DNA from: Dugong dugon
Taxonomy: Eukaryota > Chordata > Mammalia > Sirenia > Dugongidae
Direction of reading: 5' to 3'
Assembly: GCA_030035585.1 (NCBI GenBank)
Contig: CM057473.1
Location: 14,744,501-14,808,500, forward strand
Length of the DNA stretch: 64,000 nt
The notes below the pieces were generated by a model. It searched no databases. It was not told the origin of the DNA and saw only the letters and a program-made list of their open reading frames with translations. The first letter of the stretch is position 1; the number at the start of each line of letters is the position of its first letter. Made by a program: the position numbers and the translations under genes. Shown piece after piece: positions 34,309 through 46,774 of this stretch.

Positions 34309-34815
34309 ATTAATTATCTATTATTGCATAACAAATTGCCTCTAAGGTAATATGTGTTTATAATTTCTCAATTCCTGTGATTCAATAATCCAGGTACAGA
34401 GTAATTGAGTCTTCTGCATCAACAGTCTCTTCTGAGGCTGTAATCAAGGTGTCAGCCTGGAGTCTGTGTTCTTACTCCAAGGATCAAGGATCAACTGCAG
34501 AAGAATCTATTTCCAAACTCCTCAGTGATTGTTGTAACATTCAGTTCCTTGCAGGCTCTTGGACTGAGGTCCCGCACAATTCCTTGCTTTGTGGGCCTCT
34601 CCCACGTGGCAGTTTGCATCATCAAAGTATACAAGTTGAGAATGATTTTGAGAAAGCAAGACAGAAATCACAATTTTTTGTAGCCTAATCTCAGAAGTGG
34701 CATCTCCTCAACATTGCTGTGTTCTGTTGCTTAGAATCAAGTTACACAAGGCTGTTAACACCAGGAAGCAGGGACAATTGTGGGTCCTCTTAGAGGTTAC
34801 CCACCATACTTAGAT
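34309..34815 (-). mobile_element. MLT1-like LTR (ERVL-MaLR)
   Basis: The plus-strand text is the complement of an MLT1-like LTR: attaattatctattattgca, then taacaaattgcctc; tgtaatcaaggtgtcagcct; cattcagttccttgcaggct; cctctcccacgtggcagttt; and gtagcctaatctcagaagtg, ending ttacccaccata. Old copy with ragged ends. Confidence 0.68.
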
Positions 34816-35035
34816 ATCAATCAACCCACAGATGATCCATTTTATGCTTAAAGAGAAAATGTATCTTGAAAATAAATCCACATGTTAAAAGCCACAGAAA
34901 GTATTGACAAATAGCTGTAGCAATTACATTTGTAACAGGTATTACCACAGCATTAGTCTGGGAGGAGACTTGAACTTCAGCTATTTATACGGATTATGCA
35001 ATTAGAAATTAGCAGCCTAAGAGCTATAGCATGAC

Positions 35036-35066
<31 letters not shown>

Positions 35067-35559
35067 CTTATAGGGAGAATAAGATAGTTTACAGAATGAA
35101 ATTTGAGAAACTTCCAAAAACATCTACAGATGGACTCTGTAATTACTGTTTTGGCACTCACACAAAGAAATTACTACTCTTTTGCAGACTGCTGTGAATA
35201 ATAATGGCTCAAAAATAATTTGCATTGTAAAAATGAGACCAGAAGAAGAAATTCTAAATAAGAGATTAGCAAATACTCTAGCCTGGTGAAATATTTATTC
35301 ACAAACTTGGGAAATTTTGAAAAATTTCTATCTGCTTATCATTTAACTTAGTTTTTTTTTTTTTTTTTTTAACACTCATAGTAAGTTTAGCACATAAGCA
35401 ATATAGATTTTTGACTTCCCAAAAGACCATCAGAATAGCCTGTTGGTCAACTAAAGTTAAGTTTTTAGTGGATATAGTAAGGGAGAGCATCAGCTCGGTA
35501 ATCGCAGTATTATCTGATAAAAGGAAGGGTACAGCCAAATACCAAACAGTAATGTCATT
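34816..35559. other. Unassigned, with poly-A and poly-T runs
   Basis: Contains a pure 28-base A-run at 35036-35063 and a T-run at about 35353-35370. No gene recognised. Confidence 0.5.
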
Positions 35560-35738
35560 AGCCCTGGTCACTCAATGGTTTGAGCAATTGACAGCTAACT
35601 GAAAGGCCACTCTGCAGGGAACAAGCCTGGTGGTTTTCTCCCATAAATATTTCAGCATAGGAAACCCTATGAGGCAGTTCACCTCTGTCCTACAGCGTCC
35701 TTATGAGTTGGAATGGACTGTACGGCACACAACAAAAA
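35560..35738 (+). mobile_element. AfroSINE (long form, diverged)
   Basis: Head agccctggtcactcaatggt, degraded middle block (cctggtggttttctcccata), then cctatgaggcagttcacctc and tail (cttatgagttggaatggact). The B-box region is partly deleted. Confidence 0.82.
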
Positions 35739-36132
35739 ACAGCGTAATTGGTAATGAGACACGTTTCTACCGGGGTTACAATTTTGAAATTCTGAGTAGT
35801 AGAAAGAGCGTCTCATTCCTAGGAGAAAAAATAAACTCAGAATTTAATTGATCAGTGAGAGGAAATAAGACTTGGACTCAATACTAGACTTACTTAAGTC
35901 ACCACTATGCTTAGAGAGATCTCTGTGTGGGAGTTTCAATGGACTTCAGAGGAGTAAGCCATTTCTGAGGCGAGAGTATTGAACCTCAGTGGTAGAGGGG
36001 TTTCAACTGGTTCTTGGTGAGACTTCTAGAAATGTTAAATGTAGATCCCCAAAAGATCATCAGAATAACCTGTTATTAATGCAACACTTGAGTTTACAAA
36101 ATACTACTGGAAGCCGCCAACTTGAGAGAGTC
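35739..36132. other. Unassigned sequence
   Basis: Nothing recognised. Confidence 0.4.
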
Positions 36133-36144
36133 TTAGTAGTGTCT

Positions 36145-36318
36145 TGGAGCCCTGGTAATGCAGTGGTTAAGAGCTCGGCTGTTAACCAAAATGTTGGCAG
36201 TTTGAATCTACTGGCCACTCCTTGGAAACCCTATGGGGTAGTTCGACTTTGTCCTGTAGGGTTGCTATGCGTTGGGATTGACTCGAAGACAATGGCTTTG
36301 TTTTTTTCTTTCTTTGGT
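36145..36318 (+). mobile_element. AfroSINE (short form) with 12-bp TSD
   Basis: Head ggagccctggtaatgcagtg, junction (ccactccttggaaaccctat), tail (ggttgctatgcgttgggatt). Flanks TTAGTAGTGTCT (36133-36144) and TTAGCAGTGTCT (36319-36330) form a target duplication with one mismatch. Confidence 0.94.
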
Positions 36319-36330
36319 TTAGCAGTGTCT

Positions 36331-37371
36331 CAGAAGGGTGTGGCCAGGAGCAGATATTAATAGGATTTTTTTGTGTGTGTCTGGGATTGGGGAATTTAAG
36401 GTCACCCTTAGACAATGAGTTTGTGATATAATTGTTCACAAATGATAGACACAGTGAAGTCTTGAAGTAAGTGCGAATAAATAAACAGCTGTTTCAAAAG
36501 TGAGTGGTTGGGGGAAAAAAGGAGTGGTTTGCCGGTTAAACAATTCATTGTTCCTGCAAAAGAGGCTGTTGTTGGCTGAGATGAGCAATCTACTGTCCTG
36601 AGGAGGGGCCTCTCTGAGCAGTGTATTGCTCAAATAAATTGATTCCTGGGATGCTCCCCAGCAAATACTGAAACTATTTACTGGTTTACAGCCTTGTTTT
36701 CTTGAATTGGAATTTCCTGGAACAATTAGTACTAATGTAAGCATTCTTAAATCTTTATCCTGATAATCATACTATGTGTCTGCAGGCATTTTCAGTCCTG
36801 AACAGTAATATTTCTCACACTTTTAAACACAGGGAAATTAAGATTAAAGAAGTTTAGTAAGATCTACTAAGGAGTCTAGCATAAGACCAAAGGAAAAAAG
36901 ATGAGAAAAAAAGGAGGCTTTAATTACCGTCAACGGAAAGATCACTCTGAAAGTGAGCCTGCTCCTGCCTTCTGGCAATGAGGAGATATTTTATATATTA
37001 CGAGCACATAATAAATGGAACAGAAAAAGAGGAATGTGAGTTTATGGAGGAGGGTGATGAGGCACAGATTAATGAACAATTCTCAGTTCTCAGACATATA
37101 TGTCCTGAGGGTAAACTCATGGGGATAAGTATATTTTGAGGTTTGAGCTTATCAACTTTTTGTAACATAAGTTTTGCAGAAAACATCTTAACTGTTTATA
37201 GCATCCAACCTTATATAATTAGCAAGTGGCAGAATCTGTGTTAGAATCCAAGACTATTTTATGAAAAATTAGATGTTCTTAGGTATTCTGGTATCAAGGA
37301 TCATGTAGTCTTACATGTTGTTTTATCGAACATTTAACTGTTCGAGATATTTAATAGGTTCTTGATATTTA
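36331..37371. other. Unassigned sequence
   Basis: About 1 kb with no recognised element. The minus-strand frame at 36436-36744 (102 codons) has no recognisable domain. Confidence 0.4.
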
Positions 37372-38070
37372 ACCATTTGCTATCCAGTCACTTCCAGTTT
37401 GTGCTGACTCATGCGTATCAGTGCATAACTCTCGCAGGGTTGTCCATGGCTGAGTTTTCCAAAGTTGATTGCCAGGCTGTCAAGGATTGAATTGTGCCCC
37501 CAAAAATATGTGTATCAATTTGGCTAGACCATGATTCCCAGTATTGTATGATTTTCACCATTTTGTCATCGGATGTGATTTTCCTATGTGCTGTAATCCT
37601 ATCACCATAATGTTAATGAGATGGATTATTGGCAGTTACGTTGTTGAGATCTACAAGATTACATTTTGTCTTAAGTCAATCTCTTTTGAGAAATAAAAGA
37701 CAGAAATGAGCAGAGAGACTTGGAGGACCTCATACAACCAAGAAAGCAGTGCCGGGTGCAGAGCAAGTCCTTTGGATCCGGGGTTCCTGTGCAGAGAAGC
37801 TCCTAGTCCAGGGGAAGATTGATGACAAGGACCTTCCTCCAGAGCTGACAGAAAAAGCCTTCTTCTGGAGCTGACTCCTTGAATTCGGACTTCTAGCCTA
37901 CTAGACTGTGAGAAAATAAACTTTTATTTGTTAAAGCTATCCACTGTTACAGCAGCGCTAGATGACTAAGACACAGGCCTTTATTACTAGGTGTCTCTGG
38001 ATGGAATCGAGCCTCAAACCTTTTGGATAGCAACCTAGCACATTAACTATTTTCATCACCCAGGGACTCC
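37372..38070 (-). mobile_element. AfroSINE (long variant) split by an LTR
   Basis: Left part at 37372-37477 gives the tail side (cagtttgtgctgactcatgc, ctgagttttccaaagttgat). The right part from 37979 gives the head side (gtgtctctggatggaatcga, cagggactcc). The interruption is a complete LTR with a 5-bp duplication, so the SINE is older than the LTR. Confidence 0.85.
37478..37973 (+). mobile_element. Solo LTR, ERVL-MaLR type, inside an AfroSINE
   Basis: Opens TGTCAAGGATTGAATTGTGC and closes GATGACTAAGACA, 496 bp. Perfect CAGGC duplications lie at 37473-37477 and 37974-37978. Its reverse complement matches the LTRs at 3360 and 29900 throughout. This is the second LTR of this family in the window to lie inside an AfroSINE. 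Confidence 0.9.
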
Positions 38071-38595
38071 ACTTGATACAGTTAGTAAATAAATAAAATG
38101 TTATGCTGTCTCCAGCTTCATACATTCATGACTTTCCACTATTCATCTGTTTTCTACATGTGCGTGGATGTGTGAAGGTGTAAATATATTTCAACTTATA
38201 TTATATCTTGTGATATTTTAAAGGCAGTACAATCAGGGATACATATTCTGATATGAATTTTTTTCCTGTTTCCAAACTCTCTCCCTAATAAGTAGAAATC
38301 AGAGAAGCTCTTATTTCTTTAAAAAAAAGAATGTGCATTGGACATCTGTTCTAAGAATCCATTATCTAACTTTATTTAGAATGTTAATATTTATATTTAT
38401 CAGTTGGAATACTACATAGCCATAAATAAAAATTAGGTACTGTAGGACTGTAGGTACTGACATATATATGACTTCGGTCTATTTTCTAGTGTATTCAATG
38501 AATATTTTTTGAGTGCTTAAAATATGCCAAGTAAGTGTTGGGTATACAGTGTTGAAAATAACATAGTTCTTCCAGGATTTTTATATTCACATACT
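38071..38595. other. AT-rich, possible old L1 scrap
   Basis: No gene. The segment at about 38402-38440 (ggaatactacatagccataa) resembles an old L1 3' UTR phrase, and that at about 38510-38560 resembles an ancient MIR/L2-like tail. Both are too short to assign. Confidence 0.35.
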
Positions 38596-38786
38596 ATTGT
38601 TGTGGAGTTTCATCAAATTGATTTTGACTCATAGTGACCCCATGTGAAAAATAGAACAGCCTATAGGGTTTTCTTGGCTGTAAGCTTTACGGAAGCAGAT
38701 CGCCAGGTCTTTCTCATAAGGAGCAAATGGGTGAGCTCAAACTGCCAACCTTACGGTTAGCCAAGTGTTTAACCGTTGTGCCACCA
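38596..38786 (-). mobile_element. AfroSINE (long form)
   Basis: Reverse copy: attttgactcatagtgaccc, then gctttacggaagcagatcgc and ctcaaactgccaaccttacg, with a head complement ending gttgtgccacc. It directly abuts the next AfroSINE in the same orientation. Confidence 0.88.
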
Positions 38787-38945
38787 ACCAAAAATCAAAA
38801 CCAAACCCGCTGTTGTCAAGTCGATTCTGAAGCATAGTGACCCAGTAAGACAGAGTAGAACTGCCCCATAGGGTTTCCAAAGAGGAGCTGCTGGATTCAA
38901 ACTGCTGACCTTTTGGTTAGCAGCCTGAGGCACCACCGGGGCTCC
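38787..38945 (-). mobile_element. AfroSINE (short form)
   Basis: Reverse copy: caaacccgctgttgtcaagt tail, gacagagtagaactgcccca, head complement (gcaccaccggggctcc). It abuts the preceding long-form copy, so one inserted into the other's terminus. Confidence 0.92.
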
Positions 38946-39261
38946 TTTTTTCACATAATGTCAATGATATATTGTTATGTTAAAAAAAAAAGTTGTAGAG
39001 CATCATATATAAATATATATGCTATGATAGTATATGTATATAAATATATCTACATTACATTTTCATTTTCTCTGTATTGTAGAATATTTGGATTATTTGT
39101 ACTTTTACAATAAGCATATAGTACTTCATAATTAAAAGTAAAATTAAATATCATTGAGCAAAGACCTAATTATCAAGAAAACCCTTAAAAAATGCCAGAA
39201 ACAACACTAAAACAAACGTTGGTATACCTAGCTCTAATAGCAGAGCTACTACAGACTAATT
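38946..39261. other. AT-rich unassigned sequence
   Basis: AT-rich with TATATA stretches. Nothing recognised. Confidence 0.4.
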
Positions 39262-39385
39262 TTTAATTAAATGGCCTTGAAATAAGTCATTAAGTCATTA
39301 CTTTTAAAGTGAAAAGTCATTTACTTTTCCAGACTCAGGTTCCTCATCTGTAAAATAGGACATTTATTTAAATCATTATGAATGT
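39262..39385 (+). repeat. MIR SINE fragment
   Basis: Degraded MIR text: aaataagtcattaagtcatt, then ccagactcaggttcctcatc and tgtaaaataggac. Confidence 0.65.
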
Positions 39386-42285
39386 TCCTTCCAATCCTAA
39401 TGCCCCCTCATTCCAAGGAGTATGCAATTTGAATACCCACAAGGACAAAATAACAAAGAGTGCGGGGATGTCAAAATAAACTGATAACAGAATGGTCACT
39501 CATTAAAGTTTGCATGTGAAAGGAAGAATTTTCAGATCTACAAGTACGCCATCATTTTCCCCCAAGGATCAAGTCCTCGTTCTCAAAACCTCTACAGTGA
39601 ACCTGATAAAGTGATGACTTATCTTCCTCTCCAACAAAAATGACATGTTTTGACAAGAGTTTCTGAGTCTTGCCTGCTGATTGCAATTCAAATAAAGAAA
39701 GGGAAAACAGACAATCTCTCAGACGAGAGCCCCAACTTAAACCCTCAAGCAGATTTTCTCAAACTGGAATTTTAAGAAATCCAGAAGCTGCATCATTAGC
39801 AGGGATTTATTACACATGCAGATCCCAGAGATTCACTCAAGATCTATTGATTTAGAAACTTGAGGTTGATCCCAATTATCTTCAGTTATATTAAGCTGCT
39901 CAAGCTATTCTTCTGAGTGCTAACATGTGAGAATGACCAGGAAGTAGAGAAAAAAAAAAGGCAGCGGGTAATGACTACAAAATAGAATAGACTGATTGCA
40001 GATTTCATTACTTGATTTAATTTTTATTTTACACATTTACTCATTCATTCATTCATTTTGCCAGACTCACCAAGATACACTTATTCTGTATCTGAATGAC
40101 CACGGATTCCAAGTTATAGGGATTTTTAACTGATAACCTTAGAAAGAACCCCAAAACAATGCCATTGGAGTAAAGCTAAGAGAGAGGATTTCTTGGGGAA
40201 TGTGGAGCTAGATCTTAGGAAATGGTAGCACATGGATGGCAGAAAAGGTGGGAAGGCAATCTGTCTGTGTAATTCAACAGAACCATAAGGAAGCAGCACT
40301 CATCACAATCCCTCCCATAACAACCTGCTTAAACCCTCCAGAGGCCACTGAAATTCCACCTACTCTCTAGGTATTGACCCTGAGGAGAGATGTGGCTTCC
40401 CCAACACAATTCACAAGGAAGTGCTCAAGGATAAAGTCTGCATCCCCAAATCCTCTACAGTGAACCCAGTGAAAGGATGACTTGTCCCCTCAAACAAAAT
40501 GACATAAGCACAAATGCAAAACTGAAATCTTAACATGGCTTTTGTTCAGAAGAAGCTCACTTAAAGCAAAACTTTTCTAAAGATTCCATGTCAATAAACC
40601 CAGCCAATAATTTTAAGAGAGGATAGTGAGTTACAGAATGAGATTTGTGAGAAAAAACAAAAAAAACCTAGTAAGGAATATTCTTTCACTGGAGTTTAAA
40701 AAAAAAAAAAAAAATCCAAGCACAAATAAAATATACAGGGTATAGTCCAGCAGTTATTCTGTATGCATACAGGAAAAATTTGTTGTTTCTAAAAAACAAA
40801 TGACTCAGTGCCGGCCAGTTACAACGAGGCTTTTAAAGAGAAGGGGAGGAAATACAGTAAAAATTAATGGTTAGCTAGTTGCAACAAGAGTGACTGAAAG
40901 TATGCCCCCTTTCTAAGATCAGCTGACATCAGGTGGTTTCTGTGGTCCCCATTCATTTGAAATTGCCTAAATTTAAATTCTTTGCACTAGATGAACTTTA
41001 CATGGCTTCATGCTTATCATAGTTTTCCTATCGCAAAAAGGTTTGCATTTTTATGATGCTCTGTCTCCACATTATTTCTTTTTATCTGTTTTTGTATGCA
41101 TTTCACATTGGTCAGTGGCCTTTGTGAGTGTTTCTATAAACTCAGAGGAATCGGTCAATTCCTGTTCCTCAGTTTCTCCCTTTTAACCCTTGCAATATGT
41201 TTGCAGTATGTTTTTGGTATGGTCACTTTGTTACTTGTTTCACAAATGTTTTAAATGCCATATCAAGTAGTGACTGTAATTTTACAGGGGTCACAGACAC
41301 ACTTAAAAATCTGATGAAATTTTTGAACTGCTCTCAAGCAAAGTGCATATACACTGGAAATTTCACAGGTTTTCTGCATCTCTTGGGATGTCATTCATGG
41401 AACCTGTATTTTTACTTTTTCCTTTCTATGAAAATACTGTGATCTTGTAACAACTATAAATTCCTCTTATTAAAAATTTAGTTTTTCAAATTTGCCAAAG
41501 TAAAAGCTGCTCGATGACTTTTTTTCTGTCAATCACATCACAGCATTAGGGAAGTTGTTCTACATATTAGTCATTTAATTTTATCTGTCAAAATGGAAAA
41601 TATGTGGGTAGTCACTTGAAAGTTCAAGCAAATTTAAATGAATTAAAGGTTCAAATAAGTAATTACTGTCATTGGATAAAAGGTTACTTAGGACTAAACC
41701 TGGCCACTCCATCTATTTTATAGTCTCCAGTCAAAGTGAGATGGTTCTATATCATTGCCACTCTTTTTAAAAAGCTGACACAGGCATTAGTATGCTGACA
41801 CTTAAACCAATTTTACAAGATATTTTGAATGTAACTAAGCATGAGACCTGAGGTCTAAAGATATCCTACTCCTCTTTAATTCTAAGGACAAATCTCTGAC
41901 AGGCTAAGTGCTGTAAATCTCTAACGGAGGCTGTCATGAGTACCTTCAGATACCACTCCATGGCTTCAGATGCTGGCAATAAAGAAAGATCAATTATGGG
42001 TAAACATAAAGGGAGGTTGGCAAGAAAATCTATTTTTTTTCAAAGAATTGTTAGGTGGATTTGAATCGCATAAAATGGTAATCAAAACGCACAAAGACAA
42101 AAGTAATGGTAGTTGAAGAAATCAATGACAAGCCCTAAAGCTTTGATAGCTGAATATTAGAAATGAGAATACTAATATAAAGTATAAGAAAGTGTAAGTA
42201 AATTACATTAAGCCTAAGTAATTGCATAGAACAGGTAAAAATAGTAGTTTTTATAACTATATTGTGATAATGGGTAAACATGTTA
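39386..42285. other. Unassigned sequence with a dispersed direct repeat
   Basis: About 2.9 kb. Two related stretches of about 80 bases lie at 39563-39646 and 40425-40505 (shared text includes cctctacagtgaacc, then gatgact). The region between and after them could be an old LTR pair or an unnamed repeat. A-runs occur near 40700-40715. No gene recognised. Confidence 0.4.
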
Positions 42286-42289
42286 GTTT

Positions 42290-42455
42290 GTTGAGCATCT
42301 AATAAGTGCTGCATATGTGTTATTAATCAAGATGAATCATCCTAAAAATTGTGCAATGTTGTATCACCATTTTCTTTTAAGACCAAACAGATGTAGCAAG
42401 GATCTGAGAAGCAGACAGTGACAGGGTCAAGATTGAAAGCTAGGTGTAGCTCACT
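42290..42455 (-). repeat. MIR SINE fragment
   Basis: Complement of MIR text: gttgagcatctaataagtgc at the 3'-end side, then ccattttcttttaagaccaa and cagggtcaagattgaaagct. Degraded. Confidence 0.55.
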
Positions 42456-42547
42456 CCAAAGTACTTGTTTATTTCAAATTTAATGAAAATTTCATAGTCA
42501 TCCATATTATATTATCAATGTTAACTAAATATCCTGCTTAGAATTTA

Positions 42548-42965
42548 TATCAGTTAGCTTTTGCTACATCCTAAGATACCTCCACACCCTTAAAAAAATC
42601 AGTGGCTCAAAATGACTTTTTTCTTTTCTTTTGATTGTGTTGTTTGGCCAGCTGATTTGTCTGATCTGAGCTGACTGGCATAAATGGACGTATTTTCACT
42701 TCTAGGGTGTCTGGGAAGGTGAGCCTGTCTCTCCATATGGTGTTTTCCCCATGCTCTAAAAAGACTAGCCAGGCTTGTTTATAGGATGACAAAAGGGTTT
42801 CCAGAAAAATGATAGGACAAGTCACATGGGGTATGCACTTTTCAAGTTTTTGTTAATTTCCAGTTAGCCAAAGCAAGTCACATGGCCAAGCCCAGATACA
42901 AAGGGTGGAGAAATATATTCTACCTATTGATGAGAAGTGCTATAGAATATTTTAACCTTTTTTCC
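42548..42965 (-). mobile_element. MLT1-like LTR (ERVL-MaLR)
   Basis: Complement of an MLT1-like LTR: atcagttagcttttgctaca, then agccaaagcaagtcacatgg, ccaagcccagatacaaaggg, and ggagaaatatattctaccta with ttgatgagaagtgc. Old and diverged. Confidence 0.62.
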
Positions 42966-43142
42966 CCAATTTACCAGAGAAGTATTTTTTTATTTGGTTG
43001 GTTGGTTACTTATCTGTTGCCTGATTATATTACCAGAAAAAGAAAAGATAGTCACCAAATCTTCTTAAAGTCACATCGATAATTTGTAGCAGGTCAGGGA
43101 CTGGAATCAGTGTTTGAACTTTCTTTCTAATCCTGTACCCTA

Positions 43143-43192
43143 CTAATGGGGTCGCCATGAGATAGATTCAACTCCATGGCAGTTAACTACAA
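43143..43192 (+). mobile_element. AfroSINE/RTE 3'-tail scrap
   Basis: Contains ggggtcgccatgagatagat, then tcaactccatggcagttaac. This is the shared tail only. Confidence 0.6.
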
Positions 43193-43480
43193 CATACAAT
43201 AAATCCTCTGGTAGAAACTGAGTCAATCCTATAACTATTTTACAAAATTATTCTAAAGAGGTCATCAAAGTTGACCCTATTCAAAGCAAACAAAACAATA
43301 TTTTTAAAGAATGAAAGGTTTTACATGAGCATTGAGTTTTTATACTTAATCAGAACTGAACTCTGAACCTCACCTCCCAATATATTGTTCCAATTGCAAA
43401 CTACCATATTTCCAGTTGAACATGACTCTTCCAACGATTCAGGCCAAAACATACCTCTTCCTTGATGCTTCTCTTTCCTT
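43193..43480. other. Unassigned sequence
   Basis: Nothing recognised. Confidence 0.35.
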
Positions 43481-43484
43481 TTTC

Positions 43485-44032
43485 TCACAGCCCAAATCCA
43501 AACCATCAAAAAATCCTGTTGCATTTGCCTTGCAAATATATTCAAAATCCAACAACTTCTCACTTCCTCCATAATCCAACCATTGGTCTCAGACAGTGGC
43601 ATTTTGCAAAATGGCCTCCTAGTTTCCATGATTGCATTCTTATAAACCTAAGGTCAAGCCAGTCGTCAGAATAATCCTATTAGATCATGTCAATATCTAG
43701 CAATGGTTCTACATTTTATTCAGAGTAAATGCAAAGTCCATACAGAATCTATAAGTCCCTACAAAATTTGCACCCTGGACCATCCTCTCTCCCCCAACAC
43801 ACTTCCTCTTGCTTACTCCATTTCAGCCTTACTTACCTCCCTGATGTTCATCAAAAGCACATTTCTGTCTTATGGCTTTGTAAATATTCACAAGGATTAG
43901 TGCCTCACCACCTTCAGGTTGTTGATCAAATGTCATCTTCCAAACAAGGTCTATATTGATCTTGATCATCCTCTTTATGATTATAAGCCATGATACTCGT
44001 CTCTAGTTGTGCTAATCCATTTTACTTTTTTC
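43485..44032 (-). mobile_element. Old L2 LINE 3' region
   Basis: On the plus strand, landmarks complement the L2 3' region: ccttgcaaatatattcaaaa, then ttcagagtaaatgcaaagtc, ctccatttcagccttactta and gttgatcaaatgtcatcttc. It runs up to the L1 insertion. Diverged. The open frames on both strands at 43321-43959 are products of this remnant. Confidence 0.55.
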
Positions 44033-44044
44033 CAAATTTTTCCT

Positions 44045-46774
44045 TTTTTTTCTTGTACTCAATATAAAATACAATATAAAGAATCCACAAGAAAACTACT
44101 GGAACCAATAGAAGATTTCAGCAAAGTTTTAGGATACAAGATAAACATACAAAAATCAGTTGCATTCCTGTACACCAACAGAGAGAACCTCCAAGAGGAA
44201 ATCACCAAATCAATACCGTTTACAATAGCCCCCAAGAAGGTAAAATACTTAGGAATACATCTAACTAGAGACGTAAAAGACCTATACAATGAAAACTACA
44301 AGACACTACCGCAATAAACCAAAAGAGACTTACATAAGTGGAAAAACGTACCTTGCTTATGGATAGGAAGACTCAACATTGTGAAAATGTCAATTCTACC
44401 CAAAGTGATCTACAGATATAATGCAATCCCAATCCAAATTCTAATGACAATTTTTAATGAGATGGAGAAACAAATCATCAACTTCACACACAAAAGGAAG
44501 AGGTCCCCAATAAGTAAAGCATTTCTGAAGAAGAAGAACAAAGTGGGAGGCCTCATGCTACCTGATTTTACAACCTATTATACTGCTATGGTAGTCAAAA
44601 TAGCCTAGTAGTGGTACAACAAGAGATACATAGACCAATGGAATAGAATTGAGAATCCAGATGGAAATTCATCCGCCCATGAGCAGTGGATATTTAACAA
44701 AGGCCCAAAGTTCATTAAATGGAGAAAAGAGTCTCTTTAACAAATGATGCTGGCATAACTGGATATTCATCTGCAAAAAAACTAAAACAAGACCCGTATC
44801 TCACACCATGCACAAAAACTAACTCAAAATGGATCAAAGACCTAAATATAAAATCTAAAACTATAAAGATCATAGAAGAAAAAATAGGGGCAATGCTAGG
44901 AGCCCTAATACATGGCATAAATGGAATACAAACCATAACTAACAATGCACAAACATCAGAAGAGAAACTAGATAACTGGGAGCTCCTAAAAATCAAACAC
45001 TTATGCTTATCAAAAGACTTCACCAAAAGAGTCAAAAGACAACATACAGGCTGGGAAAAAAATTTTTTGGCTATGACATATCTGACCAGGGTCTAATCTC
45101 TAAAATCTACGAGATGCTGCAAAACCTCAACAACAAAAAGACAACCCAGTTCAAAAATGGGCAAAGGATACGAACAAGCGCTTCACCAAAGAAGACTTTC
45201 AGGGGGCTACCAGATACATGAGGAAATGATCATGATCATTAGTCATTAGAGCAATGCAAATCAAAACTACAGTGAGATATCATCTCACCCCAACAAGGCT
45301 AACATTGATCTAAAACCCACAAAATAATAAATATTGGAAAGGTTGTGGAGAAACTGGGACAATTATACACTGCTGGTGGGAAAGTAAAATGGTACAACCA
45401 CTTTGGAAATCCATTTGGTGCTTCCTTAAACAGCTAGCAATACCATATGATCCAGTAATCCCACTCCTTGGAATAGATCCTAGAGTAGTAAGAGCCATCA
45501 CATGAATAGATATATGCACACCCATGTTCATTACAGCACTGTTTTAAATAGCAAAGAGAAGGAAACAACCTAGGTGCCCATCAACAGATGAATGGATAAA
45601 CAAATTATATATATATATGTATATTCAAACAGTGAGATACTACACAACAATAAAGAACAATGATGAATCTGTGAAACATCTCATAACATGGATGAATCTG
45701 GAAGGCATTATGCTGAGTGAAATTAGTCAGCCGCAAAAGGACAAATATTGTATGAGACCACTATTATGAGAACTCAAGAAAAGGTTTAAACACAGAAAAA
45801 ACCATTCTTTGATGGTTGCAAGGGTGGGGAGGGAGGGAGAAGGGAATTCACTAACTACATAGTAGATAAGAATTACGTTAGGTGAAGGGAAGGACAGCAC
45901 ACACTACAGGGGAAGTCAGCACAACTTGACTAAACCAAAAGCTAAGAAGTTTCTTGAATCCAACGAAACACTTTGAGAGATACAGTAGCAGGGGCGGGGG
46001 TCTGGGGACCATAGTTTCAGGGGACATGTAGATCAATTGGCATAACAAAGTTTATTAAGAAAATATTCTACATCCCACTTTGGTGAGATGTGTCTGGGAT
46101 CTTAAAAGCTAGTAAGTGGCCATCTAAGATGCATCAGTTGGTCCCAACCCACCTGGAGCAAAGGAGAATGAAGACACAAAGAAAATATTAGGCCAAGAGA
46201 CAAAAGGACCACATAAACCAGAGACTCTATCAGCCTGAGGCCAGAAGAACTAGATGGTTCCCAGCTACCACCAATGACCACCCTGATAGGGAATACAACA
46301 GAGAGTCCCTGACAGAGCAGGAGAAAAGCAGGGTGCAGAACTCAAATTCTCATAAAAAGACTAGACTTAATGATCTGACTGAGACTAAAGGAGCACCAGA
46401 AGATATGGACCCCGGACTCTCTGTTAACCCAGCACTAAAACCACTCCTGAAGCCAACTCTTCAGACAAAGATTATACTGAACTGTAAAACATAAAATAAT
46501 ACTCTTGAAGAGTGTGCTTCTTAGTTCAAGTCGGTACAAGAGACTAAATGGGCAGCTTCTGTCTGGAGGCAGGATGAGAAGGCAGAAAGGGATACGAACT
46601 GGTTGAATGAACACCGAAAACTCAGGGTGGAAAGGAGGAGTGTGCTGTCACATTATAGGGACTGCCACTAGGGTCACACAACAGACAATATGTGTATAAA
46701 TTTTTGTATGAGAAATTACCTTGAGCTGTAAACTTTCACCTAAAGCACAATAATAATAATAAAAAAAAAACCCT
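44045..46774 (+). mobile_element. 5'-truncated L1
   Basis: L1 homology is clear from about 44083 (ccacaagaaaactactggaa), matching the full-length L1 from about 53680. It covers the C-terminal part of ORF2 and the 3' UTR, to an (AAT)n/poly-A tail at 46748-46770. A 12-bp match, CAAATTTTTCCT, at 44033-44044 and 46775-46786 is a candidate target duplication. The 40 or so bases just inside the left copy do not look like L1 and may be filler. Confidence 0.85.
44085..45775 (+). pseudogene. L1 ORF2 C-terminal fragment (broken)
   Basis: Encodes the region downstream of the reverse-transcriptase catalytic loop. The first stretch ([14 protein letters not shown] and then [15 protein letters not shown]) is followed by an in-frame TAA at 44315-44317. 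Homology continues in the same frame ([27 protein letters not shown]) to a TAG at 44606-44608 and then shifts frame (KTNSKWIKDLNIKSKTIK from about 44815). Several further frameshifts follow toward the 3' UTR. Incapable of making a protein. Confidence 0.85.

Noticed and set aside
36436-36744. A 102-codon minus-strand ORF
   Set aside because: No recognisable features, and it sits in unassigned non-coding sequence.
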